DNA of 64,000 nucleotides, from positions 434,001 through 498,000 of the forward strand of contig OMPR01000010.1 in the NCBI GenBank assembly GCA_900313015.1. The letters run 5' to 3'. Shown here piece by piece: positions 46,695 through 55,622 of the stretch. The position numbers were made by a program, and so were the translations under genes. The stretch's first letter is position 1; each line of letters begins with the position of its first letter. The notes beneath the pieces are model-generated. The model saw only the letters and a program-made list of their open reading frames with translations. It was not told the DNA's origin and ran no database searches. This DNA is from Rhodobacteraceae bacterium EL53 (GTDB lineage: Bacteria; Pseudomonadota; Alphaproteobacteria; Rhodobacterales; Rhodobacteraceae).

Positions 46695-48607
46695 GGCGTG
46701 ACCTCGGTTCGGATCAGCGCATTCAATTGCGCCTGTGAAAAGGGTTTGTGCAGAACCGGCCCACGCGTAATGGCTTCGCTGTGTAACGGATCGTTTTGGG
46801 GCAGTGATGTCATTAGTATACACGGCAGGTCAGGTTTCAACCGACTCAGCAGGTCAAGACCCGTGGCCTCGCCCTCCAACCGGATATCAGACAGAACAAG
46901 TGTGATTTCCTCTAGATCAGCGGTCAGCGCACAGGCCTCGTCGACCGATGTCGCCTCGATCACCGCAAACCCCAGATCCACCAGCATATCCCGGAACGTG
47001 GCGCGCAACTCATCGCTGTCTTCGACCAGCAGGGCCAATCCGCCCGCAGCATTGGGGGCTGCACGGTAGGGCAGGCGCAGAACAACCGAGGCCCCCGACG
47101 GGGTATTACGCAGTCTCAAATCCCCCCCGGCCAACTTTACCATGTCATAAACCATCGGCAGGCCCAGCCCCGAGCCCTCGCCACCCTTGGTAGTAAAGAA
47201 CGGGTTCAACGCCTTGTCTAGCGCATCGCGTGAAAAACCGGGACCAGTGTCGCTCACCGTGATTTCGATCCACGTCTGGCCCACACAATGGCCCGTCACC
47301 GTGATCTGGCCGGTGCTGCCACAGGCATCACGCGCATTCAGGATCAGGTTCAACAACGCATCCTGCAACATGCCCGGGTCCAGCATGAATGCCTCATCCG
47401 GGGTGTGGTCCAGAACGCTGAGACCGACGTCACGCGGCAGCGATGGCGTTGCCAGCAATTTCAGATCAGACAGCAGCCCATGCAAATCCGTCGCTTGCGG
47501 ACGCAGGGTGCGGTTCCCGGTCATATCCGCGATCCGGTTCAACAAACGCCCGCCGCGCTGGGCGGTTTGCTGGGTCGCAGAGATCAGCTCTGCCGCTTCC
47601 TCAGGCAAGTCCATCTTTTCCAGCTTCGCCTGCATGCCCAATATGATGGTCAACAGATTGGAAAAGTCATGGGCCAACCCGCTGGTCATCTGCGCTGCCA
47701 TGGCCCGGCGACGGGACTGTTGCAAGGCGACGCGCGTCTGGGTTTCAACGGTTACATCCATCGATAGAATATAAACGCCACCGCCCTGATCCGGGGTGAA
47801 CGCCACCCGGATACGCCGGGAATCGTGATCCTCAGTGAACTCAAAAACGGAACTTTCGCCTTTGTAGGCCGCCATCAGATAGGGCTCGATCCGGGGAAAC
47901 GCGGGGCCAAGTGCTTCGGAAATATGCCGCCCCAAAATGTCCGAAGGGCGTCCCGGAATCACCGAACTCAGTCGGCGGTTTGAATAGGTATAATGCCCGT
48001 CTTCGTCCACGTGAGCGATATGGGCGGGCATCATTTCGGTGGTCAGGCGGGTGCGCGCCTCAATTTCGGTCAGCTGGCGTTTGGTTTCTTCCAACGCCGT
48101 CACCGTCGCGGCCAATTCCCGGTTGGTGGCGGATAACTCTTCAGCGTGGGTCAGCAATTGATCCGACAGTTCCTCGGACCGGGCACGTAACAATTGCTCG
48201 ACACGTTTGGCGCGGGTGATGTCGGTGTAAACCGTCACCCAACCGCCGGTGGGCAAGGGTGCCCCCTCGATCGAAATCACCTGACCTGTGGGGCGCAGGC
48301 GTTCGAAGTAATGCGGCACAAAGGCTTTGGCCTGTTCCACACGTTGGCGCACCAAAGCGCCGATATCATCGACGGGTCCGTAATCGCCTCGGTTGGCAAT
48401 ATGGCGGATGGTGTCGTCAAACCGGGCGCCTGGCTGCGTCAGGTGATCTGGCAGATGAAACATTTCCTGAAACCGCCGGTTGCAGACCGCCAGTTTCAGA
48501 TCGTTGTCATAGATCGACAGCGCCTGCGCGATCAGGTTCAGACCAGCAGTAGTCATTGCCTTGTTGGATCGTTCTGAATTGGCCAAATGCGCACCTCCCT
48601 GGCCCAT
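46691..48607 (-). CDS. Hybrid sensor histidine kinase with PAS domains and receiver
   Basis: 638 aa from the ATG at 48607 (GAGGG upstream). There are no membrane segments, so it senses a cytoplasmic signal. Domain order: PAS-like sensor (residues ~15-135), coiled coil (~135-190), second PAS (~190-290), HisKA with His313 in SGLAHDFSNLLTI, HATPase with NLILNARDACG and SDTGPGFS, then a receiver domain (~525-638) with Asp574 in LVLSDIRLEG. It is coupled to an OmpR-type regulator and divergent from the acyl-CoA synthetase operon, so it may sense the imported acid or its CoA ester. Confidence 0.93.
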   Translation of the reverse strand: MGQGGAHLANSERSNKAMTTAGLNLIAQALSIYDNDLKLAVCNRRFQEMFHLPDHLTQPGARFDDTIRHIANRGDYGPVDDIGALVRQRVEQAKAFVPHYFERLRPTGQVISIEGAPLPTGGWVTVYTDITRAKRVEQLLRARSEELSDQLLTHAEELSATNRELAATVTALEETKRQLTEIEARTRLTTEMMPAHIAHVDEDGHYTYSNRRLSSVIPGRPSDILGRHISEALGPAFPRIEPYLMAAYKGESSVFEFTEDHDSRRIRVAFTPDQGGGVYILSMDVTVETQTRVALQQSRRRAMAAQMTSGLAHDFSNLLTIILGMQAKLEKMDLPEEAAELISATQQTAQRGGRLLNRIADMTGNRTLRPQATDLHGLLSDLKLLATPSLPRDVGLSVLDHTPDEAFMLDPGMLQDALLNLILNARDACGSTGQITVTGHCVGQTWIEITVSDTGPGFSRDALDKALNPFFTTKGGEGSGLGLPMVYDMVKLAGGDLRLRNTPSGASVVLRLPYRAAPNAAGGLALLVEDSDELRATFRDMLVDLGFAVIEATSVDEACALTADLEEITLVLSDIRLEGEATGLDLLSRLKPDLPCILMTSLPQNDPLHSEAITRGPVLHKPFSQAQLNALIRTEVTP

Positions 48608-48834
48608 GGCTATCACCCTCGATGGACCGGGCAAAGGGGGCGAGCAGCGCCGCAAGGTCGCGGCTTTGCTGCAAAGCGGGTCTGATTTTTTGCGCTGTTA
48701 CAATTCGTAAGATTTGGGAAAACTTCACGAAAAAGTTGACCGCGACCAATAGGCGAGGTCCTAATCAGGGCAGAATCGCATTGGCGATCACGTTCGGCTC
48801 CACGGAGGGGGTCGGATAGGGGAGGAGAAAGACA
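48608..48834. promoter_or_regulatory. Divergent intergenic region, kinase versus CoA-ligase/ABC operon
   Basis: 227 bp with no gene. It must hold both divergent promoters and is the logical binding region for the response regulator. A short inverted repeat ttac-aattc-gtaa and an aactt...aagtt pair occur near 48699-48737, but neither is strong enough to name an operator. Confidence 0.45.
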
Positions 48835-50805
48835 TTGGCTCAGATGCAGTCTGGCGCTGCAGGGAAACTATCCCTGCCGGCGCTGCTTCAACGCAACGCA
48901 ACCCAATTCGGGGATTCGCCCGCATACCGGGAAAAGGAATTCGGCATCTGGCAGTGCTGGAGCTGGGCTGAGGCCGAGAAAGAGATCGAAGCGCTGGCGC
49001 TGGGTCTTATCAACCTCGGTGTGAACGAAGGCGACTTTATCGCCATCATCGGCCACAACCGCCCCTATCTGTATTGGGCCATGGTTGCCGCACAATCCGT
49101 TGGCGCGATTCCGGTCCCGCTGTATCAGGATGCCAACGCCGAAGAGATGGCCTATGTGCTGAGCCACTGTGGCGCGCGCTTTGTAATCGTGGCGGATCAG
49201 GAACAGGTCGACAAAGTTATCGAAGTTCAGGATCAGTTGCACCAGTTCGAGCACCTGATCTATCTCGATCCGCGCGGCTTGCGTAAATATGACCACCACC
49301 AGCTGCATGAGTATTCTCATGTTCAGGCACAAGGTCGCGCCGCCTATGACGAGTGGATCACCGATCTCAAAACACGCCGGGAAAAGCTGAACTACGACAG
49401 CACCTGCGTGATGCTGTATACGTCCGGCACCACGGGCAAGCCCAAAGGTGTGGTTCTGTCCAACCGCAACATCATCGAGAGCGCCAAAAACGCATCTGAG
49501 TTTGATAAGCTGGGCGTGGACGACGAAATTCTCGCCTATCTGCCGATGGCTTGGGTTGGCGATTTCATCTTTTCGATCGGTCAGGCCTATTGGACCGGTT
49601 TCTGCGTGAACTGCCCGGAATCGGCAGACACAATGATGACCGACCTGCGGGAAATCGGTCCAACCTATTACTTCGCACCACCGCGTGTGTTTGAAACCCA
49701 GCTGACCAGCGTCATGATCCGCATGGAAGACGCCGGAAACTTCAAAAAGAAGATGTTCCATTACTTCATGGACCACGCCAAGAAAGTGGGCCCTGATATT
49801 CTGGACGGCAAACCTGTCGGTTTCATGGACAAGCTTAAATACAAGGTCGGCGATCTCTGCGTCTATGGTCCGCTGAAAGATACGCTTGGCTTTGGCAATG
49901 TGCGTGTCGGCTATACCGCTGGCGAAGCCATCGGCCCGGAAATCTTTGAATTCTACCGCTCGCTCGGGATCAACCTGAAACAGCTGTATGGTCAGACCGA
50001 AGCGACCGTATTCATCACCGTACAACCCGATGGTGAGGTACGTGCAGATACTGTGGGTGTTCCAGCACCTGACGTGGAAATCAAAATCGCCGACAATGGC
50101 GAGATTTTCTATCGCTCGCCGGGCACCTTCGTCGAATACTACAAAAACCCCGAAAGCACCGCAGACACCAAAGACCCCGAAGGCTGGGTCGCCACAGGTG
50201 ATGCGGGCTTCTTTGAGGAAGGGTCAGGACACCTGCGGATCATCGACCGGGCCAAAGACGTTGGCAAAATGGCTGATGGATCAATGTTTGCGCCCAAGTT
50301 TGTTGAGAACAAGCTGAAGTTCTATCCTGACATTCTGGAAGCGGTGCTGTTTGGCAACGACAAAGACCGCTGTGTTGCCTTTATCAACATCGACCTGACG
50401 GCGGTGGGCAACTGGGCCGAGCGCAATAACATTGCCTATGCGTCTTATCAGGAACTTGCGGGACATCCCAAAGTTCTGGCCTCGATCCAGGAACACGTTG
50501 AAACCGTGAACGCGTCGGTTGCGCAGGATCCGATGCTGTCAGGCTGTCAGGTGCATCGCTTTGTCGTCCTGCACAAAGAGCTGGACGCGGATGATGGGGA
50601 AATGACCCGGACCCGCAAAGTGCGCCGTCGGATAGTGGAAGAGAAATTCTCGGACATCATCGGGGCGCTCTATGACGGATCTTTGCAGATCTCGACTGTG
50701 ACCGAAGTGACATACGAGGACGGTCGCAAAGGGTCGATCAGCGCAACATTGGATATTCGCGATGCCGCGGTTGCATCGATTGCGACCAAACTCGCAGCGG
50801 AATGA
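48835..50805 (+). CDS. AMP-dependent acyl-CoA synthetase, long-chain type
   Basis: 656 aa. The start is TTG at 48835: GGAGGAG lies at ideal distance before it, while the next ATG (48844) is too far from that site. Adenylation motifs are MLYTSGTTGKPKGV near residue 195, YGQTEA near 383 and ATGDAGFF near 455, with the late RIIDRAKDVGKMADG. It belongs to the large long-chain synthetase group (FadD15/bubblegum-like). It activates a carboxylic acid to its CoA ester. As first gene of a Liv-type ABC operon, it likely traps the imported substrate. Confidence 0.92.
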   Translation: MAQMQSGAAGKLSLPALLQRNATQFGDSPAYREKEFGIWQCWSWAEAEKEIEALALGLINLGVNEGDFIAIIGHNRPYLYWAMVAAQSVGAIPVPLYQDANAEEMAYVLSHCGARFVIVADQEQVDKVIEVQDQLHQFEHLIYLDPRGLRKYDHHQLHEYSHVQAQGRAAYDEWITDLKTRREKLNYDSTCVMLYTSGTTGKPKGVVLSNRNIIESAKNASEFDKLGVDDEILAYLPMAWVGDFIFSIGQAYWTGFCVNCPESADTMMTDLREIGPTYYFAPPRVFETQLTSVMIRMEDAGNFKKKMFHYFMDHAKKVGPDILDGKPVGFMDKLKYKVGDLCVYGPLKDTLGFGNVRVGYTAGEAIGPEIFEFYRSLGINLKQLYGQTEATVFITVQPDGEVRADTVGVPAPDVEIKIADNGEIFYRSPGTFVEYYKNPESTADTKDPEGWVATGDAGFFEEGSGHLRIIDRAKDVGKMADGSMFAPKFVENKLKFYPDILEAVLFGNDKDRCVAFINIDLTAVGNWAERNNIAYASYQELAGHPKVLASIQEHVETVNASVAQDPMLSGCQVHRFVVLHKELDADDGEMTRTRKVRRRIVEEKFSDIIGALYDGSLQISTVTEVTYEDGRKGSISATLDIRDAAVASIATKLAAE

Positions 50806-50813
50806 AGGTCGGA

Positions 50814-50856
50814 GGGACGACGCTCGCCCTTTGGGCGTCGCCCCGCCCGCCGTCCC
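50814..50856 (+). repeat. Nested hairpins between CoA synthetase and livG-like gene
   Basis: Outer arms gggacgacg (50814-50822) and cgccgtccc (50848-50856) pair with one mismatch. An inner perfect hairpin cgccc-ttt-gggcg lies at 50825-50837. No T tract follows, so it is more likely an RNA-stability or attenuation element than a full terminator. Confidence 0.55.
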
Positions 50857-50895
50857 TTAACGGGATGGCATGCCGAAGAAATGAGGGAGTGAGCG

Positions 50896-51714
50896 ATGCT
50901 TGATGCATCTGAAGGATACACCACGGAGGACGGCCGCAAAATCGGCGGCGTGGTGATGGAAATGAAGAACATCACCCTGCGGTTTGGCGGTGTGGTGGCG
51001 ATCAAGGACATCTCGTTCGATATTCGCGAAGGAGAGATCCGGGCGATCATCGGTCCCAACGGGGCTGGGAAATCGTCGATGCTGAACGTGATCTCGGGAT
51101 TTTACATCCCGTCAGAGGGCGAAGTTTGGTTCCACGGATCCAAACGCCCACAGATGCGCCCCTATGAAGTGGCCCGTCAGGGGATCGCGCGGACGTTCCA
51201 GAACATTGCTTTGTTCGAAGGCATGAGCGTTCTGGACAACGTGATGACCGGACGCCTGACCAATATGAAGTCAGGATTGATCAGCCAGGCGCTGTGGAAA
51301 GGCAAAGCGGAAGCCGAAGAAGTGGCCAACCGCGAGATCGCTGAAAAAATCATCGATTTCCTGGAAATTCAGCACATCCGCAAAACACCGGTTGCACGTC
51401 TGCCGTATGGTTTGAAAAAACGGGTCGAACTGGCGCGCGCGCTGGCAGCAGAGCCTAAGTTGCTGCTGTTGGACGAACCAATGGCCGGCATGAACGTCGA
51501 AGAAAAAGAGGACATGAGCCGCTTTATTCTGGACGTGAACGATGAATTTGGCACCACCATCGCGCTGATCGAGCACGACATGGGCGTGGTCATGGATCTG
51601 TCTGACCGGGTGGTTGTGATGGATTACGGTAAGAAAATCGGAGACGGCACGCCCGACGAGGTGCGCAACAATCAGGACGTGATCGACGCGTATCTTGGTG
51701 TGGCTCATGATTAA
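50896..51714 (+). CDS. livG: Branched-chain-type ABC transporter ATP-binding protein
   Basis: 272 aa. Walker A GPNGAGKSS near residue 54, signature-like LPYGLKKRVELARAL near 173 (YGLKK replaces the usual SGG motif, as is common in LivG), Walker B LLLLDEPMAGMN near 196, and the H-loop ALIEHDMGVVM. A ~25-residue N-terminal extension precedes the conserved domain. First of two ATPases in the operon. GAGGGAG precedes the ATG. Confidence 0.93.
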   Translation: MLDASEGYTTEDGRKIGGVVMEMKNITLRFGGVVAIKDISFDIREGEIRAIIGPNGAGKSSMLNVISGFYIPSEGEVWFHGSKRPQMRPYEVARQGIARTFQNIALFEGMSVLDNVMTGRLTNMKSGLISQALWKGKAEAEEVANREIAEKIIDFLEIQHIRKTPVARLPYGLKKRVELARALAAEPKLLLLDEPMAGMNVEEKEDMSRFILDVNDEFGTTIALIEHDMGVVMDLSDRVVVMDYGKKIGDGTPDEVRNNQDVIDAYLGVAHD

Positions 51715-51743
51715 TTTTCTGACAGATATGAGGGGAGACACTG

Positions 51744-52739
51744 ATGTCTGATCAGTTTCTTTTTGCGACCGAAGTCTTCATCAACGGACTGATGGCCGGG
51801 GTGCTGTATGCACTGGTCGCGCTGGGGTTTGTTTTGATTTACAAAGCCTCGGGAATTTTCAACTACGCACAGGGTGTTATGGCTCTGTTTGCCGCCATGA
51901 CGCTTGTGGGGATCATGGAAGGTCAGGTGCCATTCTCGCACATCATCAACGCGATCTTTGGTACCGAAGTTCACCACTTTGGCTGGCATGTTCCGGCGTT
52001 GCTCGCGATTTTGCTGACGGTCGGGGTCATGGTGGTCTTTGCCTGGTTGGTTCAGCGCGTGGTGATGCGCCATCTGGTTGGGCAAGAACCGATCATCCTG
52101 TTCATGGCAACGATTGGTCTTGCATATTTCCTCGAAGGGTTCTCGGACCTGATGTGGGGATCTGAAATCAAGACACTGGACATCGGCCTGCCGCAGGGTG
52201 GCTCCTTCTTGATCGAAGACATGACGGCCGGTCTGGGCAGCGACAACTTCTATGGCTTCTTTATCGATAACCTCGATATCGTCGCAACGGGAATTGCCGT
52301 TCTGCTGGTGATGGCGCTGGTTGCTTTCAGCCAATACACCAAACAAGGCCGCGCAATGCGGGCCGTGGCGGATGATCACCAAGCGGCCTTGTCCGTCGGC
52401 ATCTCGCTGAACTTTATCTGGGTCATGGTCTGGTCGGTTGCGGGATTTGTTGCTCTGGTTGCGGGTATCGTGTGGGGTACAAAATCAGGCGTTCAGTTCT
52501 CGCTGTCGCTGATCGCTCTCAAGGCACTGCCGGTTCTGATGCTGGGTGGCTTTACCTCAATCCCTGGTGCGATTGTTGGTGGTCTGATCATCGGTGTGGG
52601 GGAGAAACTGTTTGAATTCGCAATCGGCCCGATGGTCGGTGGCGCGACCGAGAACTGGTTTGCCTATGTGCTGGCGCTCTTGTTCCTGGTGTTCCGTCCA
52701 CAGGGTCTGTTTGGTGACAAAATCATTGAACGCGTGTGA
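51744..52739 (+). CDS. livH: Branched-chain-type ABC permease, LivH subunit
   Basis: 331 aa inner-membrane permease with about 8 segments. LivH features: LMAGVLYALVALGFVLIYKASGIFNYAQG near the N-terminus (here split as LMAGVLYALVALGF and ASGIFNYAQG), GRAMRAVADD near residue 210, the EAA-like loop, and FTSIPGAIVGGLIIG near 270. It forms the channel with the LivM-type subunit downstream. AGGGGAG precedes the ATG. Confidence 0.93.
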   Translation: MSDQFLFATEVFINGLMAGVLYALVALGFVLIYKASGIFNYAQGVMALFAAMTLVGIMEGQVPFSHIINAIFGTEVHHFGWHVPALLAILLTVGVMVVFAWLVQRVVMRHLVGQEPIILFMATIGLAYFLEGFSDLMWGSEIKTLDIGLPQGGSFLIEDMTAGLGSDNFYGFFIDNLDIVATGIAVLLVMALVAFSQYTKQGRAMRAVADDHQAALSVGISLNFIWVMVWSVAGFVALVAGIVWGTKSGVQFSLSLIALKALPVLMLGGFTSIPGAIVGGLIIGVGEKLFEFAIGPMVGGATENWFAYVLALLFLVFRPQGLFGDKIIERV

Positions 52740-52740
52740 G

Positions 52741-52809
52741 CTCGGGCGTGCACCTGCGTGGCGCTGAGGCGCCACGACACCCGCCCACCCGAGACCTGTG
52801 CGACAGGTC
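52741..52809 (+). repeat. Hairpin cluster downstream of livH
   Basis: Three nested or adjacent stems: ctcggg / cccgag (52741-52746 and 52788-52793), gtggcgc / gcgccac with a 4-nt loop (52758-52775), and gacctgt / acaggtc with a 3-nt loop (52793-52809). They fill the spacer before the 85-aa gene. Confidence 0.6.
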
Positions 52810-52830
52810 AGTATTAAGAGGAGATGAAAG

Positions 52831-53088
52831 ATGAATAAGCTAATCGCCATCATCAACGTCATAGCCTGGTCCGGTTTCTGGGCCTTTGGCTACCTCGCGC
52901 TGACAGCCGAAGGGTTGACCAGCAAACAGCTGACCGTCGCTGCGTTTCTGGCCTTTGCGGGCTTTATCACTGGAATGGTCGCATATCTGCGGCTGGTTCG
53001 GGCGGCGGAAGCCAGTGGCTACGCCCGGAAATCAAATCAACTCGATGCCGCGGTTCGGAACCGTGCGCAGTCACAGGGGAGCATCTGA
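52831..53088 (+). CDS. Small two-segment membrane protein of the ABC operon
   Basis: 85 aa. Two hydrophobic segments lie at residues ~4-25 and ~35-56; the C-terminal ~28 residues are polar and basic. AGGAGATGAAAG precedes the ATG. It starts 91 bp after livH and ends 2 bp before livM, so it must be co-translated with the permease. I do not recognise the family and no catalytic motif is visible. The position suggests an accessory subunit or assembly factor for the transporter. Confidence 0.75.
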   Translation: MNKLIAIINVIAWSGFWAFGYLALTAEGLTSKQLTVAAFLAFAGFITGMVAYLRLVRAAEASGYARKSNQLDAAVRNRAQSQGSI

Positions 53089-53090
53089 AT

Positions 53091-54167
53091 ATGTTCTATC
53101 GTGAAGCCGGAGATTTCAAAACCTCCTATCAGCAGGACAACCAGACCTTTCCGATCCGGTTTGATCGCTACCGTTACTACATCGTTCTGGCTGTTGCCTT
53201 TGGCATCATCCCGTTCCTGATCAATGATTACTGGGCCAATGCGATCATGCTGCCCTTCCTGATCTATGCCATCGCGGCGATCGGGCTGAACATTCTGACG
53301 GGCTATTGCGGTCAGGTGAGCCTCGGCACCGGGGGATTCATGGCGGTGGGCGCCTATGCCTGCTACAAGCTGATGACCGCATTCCCCGAAGTGAGCATGT
53401 TCGTGCATGTCTTGCTGGCGGGCGGAATTACCGCCATCGTCGGGGTGCTGTTCGGTCTGCCCTCGTTGCGGATCAAAGGGTTCTACCTTGCGGTTGCGAC
53501 GCTGGCCGCGCAGTTCTTTCTGGTCTGGTTGTTCAACCGGGTGCCTTGGTTCTACAACTACTCAGCTTCGGGTCAGATCAACGCCCCCGAACGCGACGTG
53601 TTTGGCATCATCATCACCGGTCCAAACGCTCCGGCGTGGGCGACCTACCTGTTTTGCCTGATCTTCCTGACGCTCTGCGCTGTGATTGCCCGCAACCTGA
53701 CGCGCGGGACTGTTGGTCGGAAGTGGATGGCCATCCGTGACATGGACATCGCCGCAGAAATCATCGGGGTGAACCCGCTGAAAGCGAAACTCACTGCATT
53801 TGCCGTAAGCTCGTTCTTTATCGGCGTCTCCGGTGCCCTGTTCTTTGCGATCTATCTGGGCGCGGTTGAAGTCGGCGAAGTCTTTGGCATCACCAAATCG
53901 TTCCTGGTGCTGTTCATGGTGATCATTGGCGGTTTGGGTTCTATCTTTGGATCCTTTGCAGGTGCTGCCTTCTTGGTGCTGCTGCCGGTGGTTCTTAAAG
54001 TGGTCGGCGCGGATATGTTGGGCTGGCCCACAGATATCGTGGCCCACCTGCAACTGGTTATCGTTGGCGCCTTGATCATCGTGTTCCTGATCTTGGAACC
54101 GCACGGGCTGGCACAACTTTGGCGTGTCGCCAAAGAGAAACTTCGCCTCTGGCCGTTCCCGCACTAA
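53091..54167 (+). CDS. livM: Branched-chain-type ABC permease, LivM subunit
   Basis: 358 aa inner-membrane protein. LivM features: AIAAIGLNILTGYCGQVSLG near residue 60, FGLPSLRIKGFYLAVATLA near 125, GRKWMAIRDMDIAAEIIGVN near 210, and GGLGSIFGSFAGAAFLV near 280. It pairs with LivH. The unusual feature is the adjoining 85-aa gene; otherwise length and motifs are standard. Confidence 0.93.
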   Translation: MFYREAGDFKTSYQQDNQTFPIRFDRYRYYIVLAVAFGIIPFLINDYWANAIMLPFLIYAIAAIGLNILTGYCGQVSLGTGGFMAVGAYACYKLMTAFPEVSMFVHVLLAGGITAIVGVLFGLPSLRIKGFYLAVATLAAQFFLVWLFNRVPWFYNYSASGQINAPERDVFGIIITGPNAPAWATYLFCLIFLTLCAVIARNLTRGTVGRKWMAIRDMDIAAEIIGVNPLKAKLTAFAVSSFFIGVSGALFFAIYLGAVEVGEVFGITKSFLVLFMVIIGGLGSIFGSFAGAAFLVLLPVVLKVVGADMLGWPTDIVAHLQLVIVGALIIVFLILEPHGLAQLWRVAKEKLRLWPFPH

Positions 54168-54243
54168 CGCGGGGCAGGTCTATCAATAGCGGGGCCGAGG
54201 ACCTCGTTCACAATCGGACAATACCTAGGGAGGAATAAAGCCG

Positions 54244-55527
54244 ATGAAAATGAAACTGACCACACTGGCGCTTGGCGCACTGATGGCCGCTGGCCCCGCA
54301 ATGGCGGATCTGGTGTTCCCATCGCTGAGCTACCGGACTGGCCCATACGCAGCTGGCGGTATCCCGTTTGCTGACGGTTACGCGGACTATTTCACGCTGC
54401 TGAACGAGCGTGACGGCGGTATCGGTGGCGTTCCCACCAAGCTGCTGGAATGCGAAACCGGCTATAACACCGAAAAAGGTGTTGAATGCTACGAATCCAC
54501 CAAAGGCCAAGGCGCTCTGGTGTATCAACCGTTGTCGACTGGTATTACTTATCAGCTGATCCCCAAAGTGACTGCTGACGGCATTCCAATGCACACCATG
54601 GGTTACGGTCGGACATCTGCTGCAAATGGCGAAGTGTTTTCGAACGTCTTCAACTACCCAGCAAACTACTGGAACGGCGCATCTGGCGTTGTGAACTACC
54701 TGCTCGAAGTCAATGATGGCGACATCAAAGGCAAAAAAGTTGCGCTGGTGTATCACAACTCTGCATACGGCAAAGAACCGATCCGCACACTGGAAGAGCT
54801 GGCCAAAAAGCATGGCTTCGACCTGAAAACTCTGCCTGTTGACCACCCCGGTCAGGAGCAGAAATCGCAGTGGCTGCAGATCCGTCGTGATCGTCCTGAT
54901 TACGTTGTGATGTGGGGCTGGGGCGTGATGAACCAAGTTGCGGTTCAGGAAGCTGCGAACATCCGCTTCAACATGGAAAACTTCATTGGTGTGTGGTGGT
55001 CCGGTGCCGAGCATGACGTGATCCCTGCGGGTGACGCGGCGAACGGTTTCAAAGCGGTTACGTTCCACAACGTAGGCAGCGATTTCCCCGTCTTTGATGA
55101 CATCCAGAAGCATGTTGTTGATACAGGCAAAGCAGCCGGCAATGGCGATCAGATCGGTACCGTTCTGTATAACCGTGGCCTCTATGCTGCGATGCTGGCA
55201 GCTGAAGCGGCGAAAACCGCTCAGGAACTGCACGGCACCAAAGACATCACTCCTGCGATGATGCGTGACGGTATGGAAGCTCTGGAAATCACCGAAGCCA
55301 AAATGGCCGCTCTTGGTCTGCCTAACTTCGGTCCCGAGTTCAAAGTCTCTTGTGAAAACCACGGTGGCCCCGGTCTCGTTGGTGTGAACCAGTGGGATGC
55401 GGCAACCAAAACATGGTCGCTGATCTCTGACTTTAAACCAACCGATGCTGACGTTGTTGGCGCGCTGGTTGCTGAAGATTCAGCAGCTTACGCCTCCGAA
55501 AACAACATCGAAGCTGGCTGTAAGTAA
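54244..55527 (+). CDS. Periplasmic ABC substrate-binding protein, LivK-like
   Basis: 427 aa with a signal peptide (MKMKLTTLALGALMAAGPAMA). Peripla_BP_6-type fold, about 50 residues longer than LivJ/LivK. Notable segments are SYRTGPYAAGGIPFADGYAD near the N-terminus and MWGWGVMNQVAVQEA near residue 222, rich in Trp/Met and unlike amino-acid binders. Two Cys in LLECETGYNTEKGVECYEST may form a disulfide. GGAGGAATAAA gives a strong start, fitting a highly made protein. The ligand is probably a carboxylic acid activated by the flanking ligases; this is inference. Confidence 0.9.
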   Translation: MKMKLTTLALGALMAAGPAMADLVFPSLSYRTGPYAAGGIPFADGYADYFTLLNERDGGIGGVPTKLLECETGYNTEKGVECYESTKGQGALVYQPLSTGITYQLIPKVTADGIPMHTMGYGRTSAANGEVFSNVFNYPANYWNGASGVVNYLLEVNDGDIKGKKVALVYHNSAYGKEPIRTLEELAKKHGFDLKTLPVDHPGQEQKSQWLQIRRDRPDYVVMWGWGVMNQVAVQEAANIRFNMENFIGVWWSGAEHDVIPAGDAANGFKAVTFHNVGSDFPVFDDIQKHVVDTGKAAGNGDQIGTVLYNRGLYAAMLAAEAAKTAQELHGTKDITPAMMRDGMEALEITEAKMAALGLPNFGPEFKVSCENHGGPGLVGVNQWDAATKTWSLISDFKPTDADVVGALVAEDSAAYASENNIEAGCK

Positions 55528-55546
55528 CGCAAGTCGATGAAACCCC

Positions 55547-55601
55547 GGAGCGGCGGATTGACCGCCGCTCCAACACAAGAAAGCCCCGGACCGATACCGG
55601 G
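55547..55601 (+). repeat. Two hairpins after the binding-protein gene
   Basis: Perfect 10-bp stem ggagcggcgg / ccgccgctcc with a 5-nt loop (55547-55571), then cccgg / ccggg with a 7-nt loop (55585-55601). Stable hairpins behind binding-protein genes often protect that message or reduce read-through to the next gene. Confidence 0.65.
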
Positions 55602-55622
55602 ACTGCGTGAGGACAAGTTCTG

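Noticed and set aside
48868-50025. 385-aa minus-strand ORF inside the acyl-CoA synthetase gene
   Set aside because: It is exactly antisense to a well-conserved coding region, shows no protein-family motif, and is rich in His/Arg/Gln as expected of a high-GC shadow frame.
54208-55362. 384-aa minus-strand ORF opposite the binding-protein gene
   Set aside because: Antisense to a strongly supported gene with signal peptide and ribosome site; no recognisable domain.
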